A DNA stretch of 64,000 nt from Paenibacillus whitsoniae. Lineage in GTDB: Bacteria; Bacillota; Bacilli; Paenibacillales; NBRC-103111. The notes under the pieces were generated by a model that had not been told where the DNA came from, did not search any database, and saw nothing but the letters and a program-made list of their open reading frames with translations. Below are positions 1 through 8,529 of the stretch, one piece after another. Position 1 is the stretch's first letter, and each line of letters opens with the position of its first letter. The stretch is taken from assembly GCF_003955665.1 (NCBI RefSeq), contig NZ_RXHU01000007.1:62001-126000 (forward strand). The letters are read 5' to 3'. Made by a program: the position numbers and the translations under genes.

Positions 1-1
1 G

Positions 2-1171
2 CTGCTGCACGCGGAAGAAAGCCTGGCCGAGAAGCTTGTGCCGGCGGGCTGGCGGGCGGGCGAAGCGGCCCTGCTTCTCGCCCACACGGATCGCTACGGG
101 GATCACGTGGAGCCGGAGCGGCTGCTGCCTGCGATGCAGGAGACGCTGTCGCGGATGAAGCCTTTCCTCTTCGGAGGAGGCTGGCAGTACGAGCTGATCC
201 CTTTGCAGGATAACGGCAAGGCGTGGGCTCTGGCGGTCTCCGCGCCGAAGCTGGAGCCGAACGACATGAGGCGGCTGCACGCCAGCCTGAGCCATGCCAT
301 GGTGCAAGCGAGCGGCGGCGCGAGCTTCTCGTTCGGCGTCAGCCGCGTAAAGCGGCAGGCCGCCAAGCTGGGTGAGGCCTGTCACGAAGCGCGGAAGGCG
401 CTGCTGCGCAAGCCGCTCGCAGCGACGGGTGTCCTGCTGGATGCGGAGCACCTGCAGCCGCAGACGAGCCGCCAGTACCCGCAGGATCTCGAGAATGCGT
501 TCCTGTGGGTGCTGCAATCTGGCAATCGGCAGGCGGCGGAACTCGAGCTTGAGCGCTTATTCGCAGCGTTCACCGAAGAGCCTGCGACCGTAGCGCATTT
601 GCAATGGAGTGCGGATCTGCTCTTACATGCGATGGAGAAGCAGTTGCAGGCAAAGGATGCGCGGGTCGAAGACATTTGCGGCGACAATACGCTCGTCTAC
701 GCAGAGAAGATTCATCTTCGCAACGACAGGGATTCGATGAAAAAGCTGTTCCTGGAGAAATTGCTGCCGCCGCTCGTGAGCTATTACAGCCAATCCGGAG
801 AAAAGTTGGGCGAGAAAGCCGTGCTTGAGCTCAAAACGTGGATGGAGAGCAATTACAGCCAATCCCTGTCCCTGCCTCAGATCGCGAGCAGCTATTATTT
901 GAACGCGGACTATTTAAGCCGGATTTTTAAACGAATGACAGGTCAGAATTTCATTGATTACCTAACGGATATTCGGATGCGTAAAGCGAAAGAGCTCATG
1001 AATAAATCGAAATACAAGAACTATGAAGTCGCCCAGAAGGTCGGATATGAGGATTACCGCTATTTCAGTCAAATTTTTAAAAAGAAAGTCGGCATGACCA
1101 TCGGCGAGTACCGCAAATCGATCGGTCAGGCGGACCACGAAGGAGAGAAACAGATATGTCCAAGTCTCTGA
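2..1171 (+). CDS. AraC-family (YesN-like) response regulator, 5' end cut off by the window
   Basis: The reading frame is open to the left edge, so the N-terminus, probably a receiver domain, lies outside the window. The last 100 or so visible residues form a double helix-turn-helix of the AraC type, with the recognisable pattern LPQIASSYYLNADYLSRIFK followed by YEVAQKVGYEDYRYFSQIFKK. The middle portion resembles the poorly conserved linker of YesN-type regulators. Its stop codon overlaps the start of the next gene by 16 bases, so it is the first visible gene of the operon that continues to the kinase ending at 6409, and it probably regulates that operon. A GTG at 38 is an internal codon, not the start. 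The AraC assignment is firm; the receiver domain is inferred from family architecture only. Confidence 0.85.
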   Translation: MLHAEESLAEKLVPAGWRAGEAALLLAHTDRYGDHVEPERLLPAMQETLSRMKPFLFGGGWQYELIPLQDNGKAWALAVSAPKLEPNDMRRLHASLSHAMVQASGGASFSFGVSRVKRQAAKLGEACHEARKALLRKPLAATGVLLDAEHLQPQTSRQYPQDLENAFLWVLQSGNRQAAELELERLFAAFTEEPATVAHLQWSADLLLHAMEKQLQAKDARVEDICGDNTLVYAEKIHLRNDRDSMKKLFLEKLLPPLVSYYSQSGEKLGEKAVLELKTWMESNYSQSLSLPQIASSYYLNADYLSRIFKRMTGQNFIDYLTDIRMRKAKELMNKSKYKNYEVAQKVGYEDYRYFSQIFKKKVGMTIGEYRKSIGQADHEGEKQICPSL

Positions 1172-2880
1172 TTCCCGATACGTTGATGCTGGAAGAACGC
1201 GCGAAGCACGCGATCAATGCCATGATCGGCATGGCGGATCACGATCACAATTATATTCCGTTTTTTGCCGCGAATTTGAATCATAAGCCGGCTTACGTGA
1301 CCCATGGGGATTGGGATTATGGTTCCTCCCATGGGCGGATGATCGACGGCTTGATTCTGGCCCGCCATATGTCCGGCGAGACGTTCGGCAAGGAGATCGA
1401 GGAAAGGTATCGGGCGAACCTGCTGTCTTTCTTCAAAGAAGACGGGATGAGCTACCGGCAGATCAATCCAACGCGCGATTGGGAGCCGAATGCGAATTTA
1501 ATTGACCAGCGGGCGGTCATTCTATCGCTCACAACCTGGTATATGGAAACCGGCGATCCGAAGGTAAAAGAGGCGGCGGACCGCCACGTCGCCGCGCTGC
1601 GGCGCATTGCGGTGAAAGAACGGGATGTGTGGTACTACCCGGCTTCCGAATACAAGGAAACCGGCTGGCCGTCGGCGAATGCGATCCAGCTTCGTCTGGC
1701 GCCGGACCCTGCGGCGTTCTGCGGCCGCCTGGTGATGCCTCTCCTTAAATACCATGAGCTGACGGGCAACACCGACGCTTTTGAGCTGTGTCAGTTTTTC
1801 ACGGCGCTGATTATTGAGCGCAGCGGCGTCTTCAACGCCGACGGCAGCTTCAACGACTCGCTCGCTTATCGCAGCGGACATTTCCATACGCGGATCGGGA
1901 CGTTGGATGCGATTGCCAGGTTCGGCGCTTTCACCGGCGACGCGGCCATCATTGCCTGGGTGAAGAAATGCTACGACTGGGCCTTGACCAAATGTACGGC
2001 ATTCGGCTGGACGCCGGGGGACCTTCATGAGCAGGCATACGAGCATGAGACGTGCTCGCTTGTAGATCTGATTGCGACGGGCATCACGCTGGCACGCAGC
2101 GGCTATGTCGAGTACTGGGGCACGGTGGAGCGCTTCCTGCGCAACCATCTGGCGGAATCGCAGCTGCTGGATCTCAGCTGGGTCGAAGAACTGCAGGATA
2201 AATCGCAGGATATTCCGGCGAATACAAGCTTTTATAAAGTGGCGGAGCGCACAAGAGGCTCGTTCGCAGGCTATTCGGCGCCGAACGATTTTGTCTGCGA
2301 CGTCAATGAAGGACGCGGTCATACGAGCGATTTGCAGCTGTGCTGCCTCGGATCGGGCACGCGGGGCCTTTTCATGGGCTGGAGCAACACCATTACAGAG
2401 AAGAACGGGGCAATCAGTGTCAATTTCCTGCTCAACCGCGGCTCCAAATGGCTTGATGTTTCCTCTTATCTGCCGCATGAAGGCAAGGTGGTGCTGCACA
2501 TTCATACGGATCTCCCTCGTCTGCAAATCCGGATTCCGGAGTGGGCTGGTTTTACGAAAATCCGCTTTGTACGCGAGTTAGGCGGCGAAGTCACAGAAGG
2601 CCGGGGTAGCGAAGCCAGCTCTTGGGTGAATAAGCACTTCCTGCTGCTCGGCCCTGCGAAAGCCGGTGAAACGATCACAGTCACGTTCCCGCTCAGCTTC
2701 CGCAAAACGCTGGAAAATGCCGTCGGTCAAACGTTCGAGACGGAATGGCGCGGAGACGATGTGGTGAACATTACGCCGAAAGGGAAGAAAAAACCGCTCT
2801 ATAGCGATCGCCGCGTATTCGATGAAGCGCCAATGCGCGAAGGGGAGTATCGCCGTCTCGAGAAGGAGTTCGTTTGGTAG
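1156..2880 (+). CDS. GH127-like (beta-L-arabinofuranosidase fold) protein, cytosolic
   Basis: This 574-residue protein has the six-hairpin glycosidase look of the GH127/DUF1680 group. The zinc and nucleophile residues known from bifidobacterial HypBA1 (Glu338, Cys340, Cys417, Cys418) have clear counterparts: E298 and C300 in the motif HETC, and C396-C397 in LQLCCLGSG. A thiolate-zinc glycosidase site therefore seems intact. There is no signal peptide, so the enzyme should act on imported oligosaccharides or glycosides in the cytosol. An AGGAGAG ribosome binding site at 1140-1146 supports the ATG at 1156. Its location beside a RuBisCO-like protein and an acid-sugar kinase suggests it releases the sugar that this operon consumes; the substrate itself cannot be read from sequence. 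Family membership is fairly sure, specificity is not. Confidence 0.7.
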   Translation: MSKSLIPDTLMLEERAKHAINAMIGMADHDHNYIPFFAANLNHKPAYVTHGDWDYGSSHGRMIDGLILARHMSGETFGKEIEERYRANLLSFFKEDGMSYRQINPTRDWEPNANLIDQRAVILSLTTWYMETGDPKVKEAADRHVAALRRIAVKERDVWYYPASEYKETGWPSANAIQLRLAPDPAAFCGRLVMPLLKYHELTGNTDAFELCQFFTALIIERSGVFNADGSFNDSLAYRSGHFHTRIGTLDAIARFGAFTGDAAIIAWVKKCYDWALTKCTAFGWTPGDLHEQAYEHETCSLVDLIATGITLARSGYVEYWGTVERFLRNHLAESQLLDLSWVEELQDKSQDIPANTSFYKVAERTRGSFAGYSAPNDFVCDVNEGRGHTSDLQLCCLGSGTRGLFMGWSNTITEKNGAISVNFLLNRGSKWLDVSSYLPHEGKVVLHIHTDLPRLQIRIPEWAGFTKIRFVRELGGEVTEGRGSEASSWVNKHFLLLGPAKAGETITVTFPLSFRKTLENAVGQTFETEWRGDDVVNITPKGKKKPLYSDRRVFDEAPMREGEYRRLEKEFVW

Positions 2881-2914
2881 TCGTGTGAGTAGAAACCTTA
2901 AAGGAGGCATTGCG

Positions 2915-3610
2915 ATGCAAACGGTCGTTGCGATTTATACCGGACAGGGATTGGCCGATCCACTCAAAAAAGTGTTTCAGGAGCTGCTCCCGGATGTCCG
3001 CCTGGTGAACATTATCGATGACAGTCTGATCGGGGATGTCGTACGGGCCGGCCATGTGCCGGAGCTTGTGAATCGGCATTTGAACCAATATTATCGCCAT
3101 GCGGAGGAGCTTGGGGCGGACGTGATTCTGAACACCTGCTCCTCGGTAGGGGATGTGGCGGACGAGGCGTCGGCCGGCGGCGCGATCGGCGTGCCAATCG
3201 TGCGGATCGACGAATGGATGGCGGCCAGAGCCGTTGAGGGCTACGCGCGTATTGCCGTGCTGGCTACGCTGCCAACAACGCTCGAGCCGACGCTGCGGCT
3301 CCTTCGCCGGAAAGCGGAGGAAGCAGGAAGAACGGTCACGCTAGTGAGTGGGCTTGCCGAAGGAGCATTCGATGCACTGGTCGGCGGGAAGCCGGAGGAG
3401 CATGACCGCTTGCTGCTGGAAACAGCGAAGCGGGCTGCCGGAGAGGCGGACGTGATTGTGCTGGCGCAGGGGTCGATGGCGCGCATGGAGCAGGCGTTGA
3501 CGGAGGCGACGGGCAAGCCGGTGCTGTCTTCGCCGAAATCCGGCGTGGAGCAGGTGAAGGCTGTGCTAGCCGCACTGGAACAGGCCAAAGCGGCACGCGA
3601 GGAGGGATGA
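2915..3610 (+). CDS. Asp/Glu/hydantoin racemase-superfamily protein with one catalytic cysteine
   Basis: The 231-residue product has the two-domain aspartate/glutamate/hydantoin racemase fold. The first active-site loop is present as NTCSSVGD with C75. The second loop, where true racemases carry their other cysteine, reads LAQGSMA, with Q185 in the expected place. A two-base racemase mechanism is therefore unlikely. One-cysteine members of the superfamily include arylmalonate decarboxylase, so an isomerase or decarboxylase role is possible. A frame-compatible ATG at 2822 lies inside the previous gene; the ATG at 2915 with AAGGAGG at 2901-2906 is chosen instead. Only four bases separate it from the RuBisCO-like gene, so it probably handles an intermediate of the same pathway. 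No precise function can be assigned. Confidence 0.75.
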   Translation: MQTVVAIYTGQGLADPLKKVFQELLPDVRLVNIIDDSLIGDVVRAGHVPELVNRHLNQYYRHAEELGADVILNTCSSVGDVADEASAGGAIGVPIVRIDEWMAARAVEGYARIAVLATLPTTLEPTLRLLRRKAEEAGRTVTLVSGLAEGAFDALVGGKPEEHDRLLLETAKRAAGEADVIVLAQGSMARMEQALTEATGKPVLSSPKSGVEQVKAVLAALEQAKAAREEG

Positions 3611-3614
3611 CAGC

Positions 3615-4874
3615 ATGAATCAAACGCGGGTCACAGCCGTTTATTTGGTGGAGACGCCTTATTCGCTGGAAAAGGCGGCCGCTTCGATCGCCGGCGAGCA
3701 ATCGACGGGCACGTTCACGGCGGTTCCCGGCGAGACGGATGCGCTCAAAGCGCTGCATGGCGCGGTGGTGGAAAGCATTGAGCCGTTGGAGGAAGTGGAC
3801 GCGCCTTCGCTGCCGGGCGCCAAAACGCCGCCGAACCACGACGGCAAATATCGCCGTGGGGTCGTCAAGGTGTCTTTTCCGCTGCACAATTTCGGACCTT
3901 CCATCCCGAATCTGATGTCGGCAGTGGCCGGCAACCTCTATGAGCTACAGGAGCTTTCGGGGCTGAGGCTGCTCGATCTGGAGCTGCCGGATGCTTTCGC
4001 GGCGCGGTATCCCGGCCCGAAGTTTGGTATTGAAGGGACACGGAAGCTGACTGGCGTCTACGACCGGCCGATTCTCGGCACGATCGTGAAGCCCAGCGTC
4101 GGCTTATCCATGGAAGAGCTGTCGGCGCTAGTCGAGCGGCTGGCGCTGGCGGGCATGGATTTTATCAAGGACGACGAACTGAACGCCAATCCGCCTTATG
4201 CGCCGCTTGAGGGTAAAGTGAAAGCTGTCATGGCGGCTGTCGAACGGGCGGCGGATCGGACCGGCAAGAAGTTGATGTATGCGTTCAACATCACCGGCGA
4301 TTACGACGAGCTCCAGAGGGGGCATGATCTCGTGGTAGCGGCCGGCGGGAACTGCGTCATGGTGAGCATCCTCAGCGTTGGCCTGTCGGGCTTGACGGCG
4401 CTCAATCGTTACAGTGAAGTGCCGATTCACGGGCACCGCAACCAGTGGGGGATGCTAACGCGCTCGCCGCTGCTTGGGATTGAATTCACCGCCTACCAGA
4501 AGCTGTGCCGGCTGGCCGGGGCGGACCATCTGCATGTGAACGGCTTGCAGAGCAAGTTCTATGAGAGCGACGCATCCGTCGTTCGCTCGATTGAGGCTTG
4601 CACGGCGCCGATGTTCGGCGGGTACGCGACGATGCCGGTCGTCTCATCCGCCCAATGGGCGGGAACGGCACCTGCGACGTATGCGGCCACGCGGACCGTG
4701 GACGTCATGCATCTCGCCGGCGGCGGCATGCTCGCGCATCCCGACGGTCCTGCGTCCGGCTTCGAGAGCATGAAGCTCGGCTGGGAGGCGGCCGTGCAGG
4801 GCATCCCGCTGGAGCAGTATGCGGCGAAGCATCCGGCATTGCAGCGGGCGATTGAGAAGTACGGGAAGGGATGA
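3615..4874 (+). CDS. RuBisCO-like protein (form IV), OiaX/OiaT-type candidate
   Basis: The 419 residues align throughout with the RuBisCO large-subunit fold. The lysine of the KPKxG motif is present (K159 in KPSVGLS), as is the carbamylation motif MDFIKDDE with K185, D187 and E188. GHRNQWG starts at residue 273, loop 6 keeps a lysine (K314), and GGGMLAHPDGPASG follows. The catalytic machinery for enolising a phosphorylated keto-sugar acid is thus retained, though several carboxylase residues differ. The start overlaps nothing, and the stop overlaps the downstream DUF1537 kinase in an ATGA. RuBisCO-like proteins paired with such a kinase are known as 3-oxo-isoapionate-4-phosphate decarboxylase (OiaX) or transcarboxylase/hydrolase (OiaT). 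Which of the two this is cannot be decided here. The methionine-salvage enolase MtnW is less likely because no mtn gene is nearby. Confidence 0.88.
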   Translation: MNQTRVTAVYLVETPYSLEKAAASIAGEQSTGTFTAVPGETDALKALHGAVVESIEPLEEVDAPSLPGAKTPPNHDGKYRRGVVKVSFPLHNFGPSIPNLMSAVAGNLYELQELSGLRLLDLELPDAFAARYPGPKFGIEGTRKLTGVYDRPILGTIVKPSVGLSMEELSALVERLALAGMDFIKDDELNANPPYAPLEGKVKAVMAAVERAADRTGKKLMYAFNITGDYDELQRGHDLVVAAGGNCVMVSILSVGLSGLTALNRYSEVPIHGHRNQWGMLTRSPLLGIEFTAYQKLCRLAGADHLHVNGLQSKFYESDASVVRSIEACTAPMFGGYATMPVVSSAQWAGTAPATYAATRTVDVMHLAGGGMLAHPDGPASGFESMKLGWEAAVQGIPLEQYAAKHPALQRAIEKYGKG

Positions 4875-6409
4875 GAGGCATGGCTGATCACAAGCGTGAG
4901 GAGAATCGTCGTCTGCTCTGCTATTACGGCGATGATTTTACCGGCTCCACAGATGTACTGGAGTCGCTGTTTGCGGCCGGGCTCAAGACCGTGCTGTTCC
5001 TTGAGCCGCCAACTACGGAGCAGCTCGAGACACGCTTTCGCGATGTCGACTGCTTCGGCGTTGCCGGCGTCGGGCGCTCCATGACGCCCGAGGAGATGGA
5101 TCGGGAACTGCGCCCGATCTTTCGCATGCTGAAGGCGTCCGGCGCTGCCGTCGTCCACTACAAAATCTGCTCGACGTTCGACTCCTCGCCGGGCATAGGT
5201 TCGATTGGCAAGGCCGCGGAAATCGGCCGTGAGGTGTTCGGCGGCCGATTCATTCCGCTCTTGGCCGGCGTGCCTTATTTGGGCCGATACACGGTATTCG
5301 GCCAGCATTTTGCCGCCGGCGGCGGCGTCGGGGGCGGGCCCGGTGCGGTGCACCGGCTCGACCGCCATCCGACGATGAGCCGGCATCCGATCACGCCGAT
5401 GGCGGAGGCGGATCTGCTCCGGCACTTGCGGCAGCAGACTGTGCTGCCGTCGGCCTTGCTCGATATCCGTGCGCTGGACGGCACGGAGGCAGAGGTGCAG
5501 GAGCGGCTCGAGGCGCTCCTTGCAAGCGGGGAACAGCCGGCGGAGCTCGTGCTGTTCGACGTCCTGGATGAGCGCCGGCTGGAGACGGCCGGGCGCTTGA
5601 TCTGGGACGAGGCCGAGAGGGGGGACGGCCTGTTCGTTATTGGCTCCTCCGGCGTGGAGTACGCGCTGGGGGCCGTGTGGCGGCGGGACCGGGAGTTGGG
5701 GGGCGTTACCAGCACAGCGGCGGGCGCCATAGAGGGCGCATCCGACGCTGCTGTCGCGGGCGCTGTCTTACCGTCCGCTGAACCGTGCGCCGCCGGCGCA
5801 CCTATCGCACCCGCGGCTACCTCAGCGCAGCGCTCGCCCGCTGCGCCTTCCCCGCTGCTCGTCATCTCCGGCAGCTGCTCGCCGGTCACCGAAGGGCAGA
5901 TTGCCCGCGCACTGGAGACCGGCTTCCACGGCCTTCGTGTGCCTGTGGAGAAGCTGATCCGCGCTGAGACGCGGGCGGCGACCGTCGGCGAGCTGCTGTC
6001 CGAGGCGCGGGACGCGCTCGAAAGCGGACGGAGCGTGATCGTCTACTCCGCGGCGGGGCCGCAGGACGCGAGCATCGATCTGCTTCGCGACCTGCTGGCT
6101 GCGCAGGGCCTCCGGTCCGAGGACAGCAGCCGCCTGCTGGGCAGCGCATTGGGGCTACTCACCAAAGCGCTTGTGCAGAAGCTTAGGCTGCCTCGTGTGC
6201 TCATCGCCGGCGGCGACACCTCCGGGTACGTCACTCGGGAGCTCGGCATCTATGCGTTGGCGTGCAAGGCGGTGCTTGATCCCGGCGGACCGCTGTGCCG
6301 GGCCTATGCGGCCGAAGCGCCGTTTGACGGCCTGGAGCTTGTCCTCAAGGGCGGGCAAGTCGGCAGCCCTGACTTTTTCGCCAAGGTTGCGGCGTGGCCA
6401 TGTGAATAA
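4871..6409 (+). CDS. Four-carbon/branched acid-sugar kinase (DUF1537), OiaK-like candidate
   Basis: The product has the DUF1537 kinase layout: an N-terminal substrate domain opening with YYGDDFTGSTD near residue 19, the substrate loop HYKICSTFDSSPGIGSIGKA, and a C-terminal nucleotide domain with VISGSCSPVT and IAGGDTSGYVTRE. Members phosphorylate sugar acids such as threonate, erythronate or 3-oxo-isoapionate. Because it is translationally coupled by ATGA to a RuBisCO-like gene, the OiaK activity (making 3-oxo-isoapionate 4-phosphate for that protein) is the best guess. Between the two domains, at roughly residues 275-325, there is an alanine- and proline-rich, very GC-rich insertion that looks like a flexible linker. 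An in-frame ATG at 4880 is an alternative start. A terminator follows at 6438. Confidence 0.82.
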   Translation: MRGMADHKREENRRLLCYYGDDFTGSTDVLESLFAAGLKTVLFLEPPTTEQLETRFRDVDCFGVAGVGRSMTPEEMDRELRPIFRMLKASGAAVVHYKICSTFDSSPGIGSIGKAAEIGREVFGGRFIPLLAGVPYLGRYTVFGQHFAAGGGVGGGPGAVHRLDRHPTMSRHPITPMAEADLLRHLRQQTVLPSALLDIRALDGTEAEVQERLEALLASGEQPAELVLFDVLDERRLETAGRLIWDEAERGDGLFVIGSSGVEYALGAVWRRDRELGGVTSTAAGAIEGASDAAVAGAVLPSAEPCAAGAPIAPAATSAQRSPAAPSPLLVISGSCSPVTEGQIARALETGFHGLRVPVEKLIRAETRAATVGELLSEARDALESGRSVIVYSAAGPQDASIDLLRDLLAAQGLRSEDSSRLLGSALGLLTKALVQKLRLPRVLIAGGDTSGYVTRELGIYALACKAVLDPGGPLCRAYAAEAPFDGLELVLKGGQVGSPDFFAKVAAWPCE

Positions 6410-6437
6410 AACGTGAGGCAATATGTGTATAGCGAAG

Positions 6438-6472
6438 AGCAGAACGCCATGGCCGGCGTCTGCTTTTCTTTT
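6438..6472 (+). terminator. Rho-independent terminator after the kinase gene
   Basis: The arms AGCAGAACGCC and GGCGTCTGCT pair with one bulged A around a short loop and are followed by TTTTCTTTT. This ends the AraC-to-kinase operon. Confidence 0.8.
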
Positions 6473-7313
6473 ATAACGATTTCAATCCGTTCCAACGCGA
6501 TGATCAGCTAAAAGGTTACTCTTAGGTAGATCGGTGAGCACACGAATTCCTGCCTTTTTGGCCTTTTTGGCCTTTTTGGTTACTGCTGCTCAATGGATCG
6601 TGATGAGTAAGCTCTTGGGTGGGAGGGATTGCTGCTTGTTTGGACAATATCACTGCGAGAGGGGGAGGGGAAGAAGGTGTAACGGATGCCAGAGGGCTTA
6701 TTGTCCCGATAAGAGGACGATATTGATTCTAACGGTTGCCACAGCGCTTATTGCGGTAAAATCTTGTGCAAGTGGGCAGATTTCATGCAAATAGGCATCG
6801 TGGTAACCGTTAGAGTTTGAAATGAACGATTTGGGGCCAAATAGCCGCTGTGACAAACGTTAGCGCCAACAACGTGCCGTCGTCATCCTCCGTGAAGCCA
6901 ACATTTCGTGCTCACGGTGCTGATCGTAACGTCTCCGCGCCTTGTTCTTACGTTCGTTAAGTGGGTTGTCTTAAAATAGGCATTTTTTACAATAAGTCTG
7001 CGAAAAAGGTAACTACTTAGGATCTCACTCATTGATGTGAACTGGCAAATTCTTCACTTTTATTCGAGGTCGCGGAACTACACGCCGCTATTTCTGTGAA
7101 TTTCTCTGCATTCAGCCAGGAAGCGGAATGAGGTGCCCTTATTCGGGCACCGAGCCATCCATTTCGCCCTAAATAACGCAAATAAGGGCCTCTCGTTCCC
7201 CTAGTGACATAAATGGGCCGGATTTTCGAAAATAGTGTCGTTACGTTCCTCTTCTTGTACGAGGGGCGGGCTCCTGAATTCCTTCCGTTCGGCGGAAGGA
7301 ATTCAACTCAAAT
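6473..7313. other. Non-coding gap of about 840 bases with dispersed repeats
   Basis: No convincing gene lies here. The only open frame of note (6534-6794) has no ribosome binding site, an odd composition and is interrupted by the repeats listed separately. The right part, 6960-7260, is low in coding signal and runs into the 3' end of the LacI gene. It may be the relic of a lost gene or a recombination-tolerant spacer. Confidence 0.6.
6680..6863. repeat. Four degenerate copies of a 24-29 bp intergenic repeat, two direct and two inverted
   Basis: Copies at 6680-6703 and 6730-6753 on the plus strand read TAACGGATGCC... and TAACGGTTGCC..., each running on into GGCTTATT or CGCTTATT. Copies at 6795-6823 and 6838-6863 on the minus strand read TAACGGTTACCACGATGCC and TAACGTTTGTCACAGCGG, followed by CTATTT. 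The arrangement could fold into long imperfect hairpins. The function is unknown. Confidence 0.6.
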
Positions 7314-8348
7314 CTATGCTTTCTTGGTGGAGCTCCGCTCGATAAATCGGGTGTCGACCCGGATTTTGGTATGGGTTTCTTCGCCGAGCTCTATGGATTC
7401 AATGACAAGATCGACAGCCAACTGAGCCATACGTTTTTTCTCGACGTGAATGGTTGTCAATTCGGGCGAAACAATTTGAGACTCCGTAATATTGTCAAAA
7501 CCGACGACTGATACTTGCTCGGGCACCCGAACCCCCAGTTCAGTCAGTGTTTTTAAGGTTCGAATCGCGATATAATCGCACTCGCAGAACAAGGCGGTAG
7601 GCAGGCGGCGCCCTGGCTCCAGGTACAGTTTCAAATGCGCTTTCAGATCTTCCTGCGAGGAGATCATCGTAGGCGCAACCGCGAAAGTATGTTCAGGCGA
7701 AAGGGTAAGATCATTGTCGCGCAGGGCTTGCTCAAAGCCTTCTCGACGTTCATCGAAATTATGGATCCGCACATTGGAAGCGATATAGCCAATCTCGCGA
7801 TGACCCGATCGACATAAATGTTCCCCTGCTTGATAAGCCCCCATAACGTTATTAATGGCAACGAAATGGAGGGGCAGCGTATCAAAGCAATTATCCAAAA
7901 CAACAAGCTGAGGGCCAAGCCGTTCTGCAATCTCGGTTATTTCGTGCGGATGCAGATTGGTGCCTAGCAAAATAACGCCGTCGCTTTGCTGAATCTCAGC
8001 GATCGAGCGAATGTCGCGATCAAAGTGATTCATATTCACGGTGGAAAATAGCAGTGAATACCCCTTGGAGCGGCATCTGTCCTCAATATAATGAATCAGC
8101 TCCCGAAAGAAGGGCTGCTGGTAATATTCCTCAAGCACAATGCCAGCGTTCGTAAAAACCAAAAAAGACAGCGATCTCGACGGCAATTCAGAGGACGCTG
8201 CACGGGGTTTAGGAGCATAGCCGCTTTCCCTCGCAATTTCAAGTACGCGTTCGCGTGTTTCAGCGCTTATGCCCGGCTTTCCACTAAGCGCAAGCGACAC
8301 TGCAGATTTAGATACACCTGCAAGCCTCGCGATATCATCCATCTTCAT
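7314..8348 (-). CDS. LacI-family transcriptional regulator
   Basis: This is a DNA-binding repressor of about 344 residues. The N-terminal helix-turn-helix is canonical (MDDIARLAGVSKSAVSLALSGKPG, then a hinge region), followed by a periplasmic-binding-protein-like effector domain ending near IRVDTRFIERSS. The start at 8348 is preferred because GGAG lies ten bases upstream and the HTH then begins at the N-terminus. The longer frame from 8426 would add an unlikely 26 residues and would run through a predicted operator. The gene is divergent from the isomerase-transketolase-kinase operon, and AACTAAATT-type operators sit in the shared region, so it very probably represses that operon and itself. 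The inducer is presumably the sugar or a phosphorylated intermediate of the pathway. Confidence 0.9.
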   Translation of the reverse strand: MKMDDIARLAGVSKSAVSLALSGKPGISAETRERVLEIARESGYAPKPRAASSELPSRSLSFLVFTNAGIVLEEYYQQPFFRELIHYIEDRCRSKGYSLLFSTVNMNHFDRDIRSIAEIQQSDGVILLGTNLHPHEITEIAERLGPQLVVLDNCFDTLPLHFVAINNVMGAYQAGEHLCRSGHREIGYIASNVRIHNFDERREGFEQALRDNDLTLSPEHTFAVAPTMISSQEDLKAHLKLYLEPGRRLPTALFCECDYIAIRTLKTLTELGVRVPEQVSVVGFDNITESQIVSPELTTIHVEKKRMAQLAVDLVIESIELGEETHTKIRVDTRFIERSSTKKA

Positions 8349-8369
8349 CTTTGGCAATCTCCATTTTCT

Positions 8370-8392
8370 AAATAAGTTGAGTAAGTTTAGTT
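8370..8392. promoter_or_regulatory. Secondary LacI-type operator next to the repressor start
   Basis: This 23-base site matches the reverse complement of the main operator at 8530-8552 in 19 of 23 positions and ends in AAGTTTAGTT. It lies 22 bases upstream of the repressor start codon, consistent with autoregulation. Confidence 0.55.
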
Positions 8393-8468
8393 TAAAACCT
8401 GAACGAGATAAATGCAAGGTTTTCAAGGGCTTGGGCTAAACTATTTATATAAACAATACATAAATATT

Positions 8469-8477
8469 AACTAAATT
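8469..8477. promoter_or_regulatory. Operator half-site AACTAAATT upstream of the -35 box
   Basis: This is an exact copy of one operator arm, five bases upstream of the -35 hexamer. The partner arm is not conserved. With the full site downstream of the promoter it could allow repressor looping, but a single 9-mer in AT-rich DNA is weak evidence. Confidence 0.35.
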
Positions 8478-8481
8478 CATA

Positions 8482-8510
8482 TTGACTCCCTATTATTTCC
8501 GATATATGAT
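8482..8510 (+). promoter_or_regulatory. Sigma-A promoter of the isomerase operon
   Basis: A -35 box TTGACT at 8482-8487 and a -10 box TATGAT at 8505-8510 are separated by exactly 17 bases. Transcription would start near 8517, just upstream of the operator. Confidence 0.75.
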
Positions 8511-8529
8511 TAGGGTAAACCTAAATTTT

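Noticed and set aside
2822..2914. Longer N-terminus of the racemase-fold protein starting at ATG 2822
   Set aside because: This segment lies inside the end of the GH127-like gene, and a perfect ribosome binding site serves ATG 2915.
3615..4874. Reading the RuBisCO-like protein as a true carboxylase or as MtnW
   Set aside because: No phosphoribulokinase or small subunit and no mtn genes are nearby; the coupled DUF1537 kinase points to acid-sugar metabolism.
6534..6794. 86-codon open frame in the gap after the kinase
   Set aside because: No ribosome binding site, unnatural composition, and it runs through the dispersed repeats.
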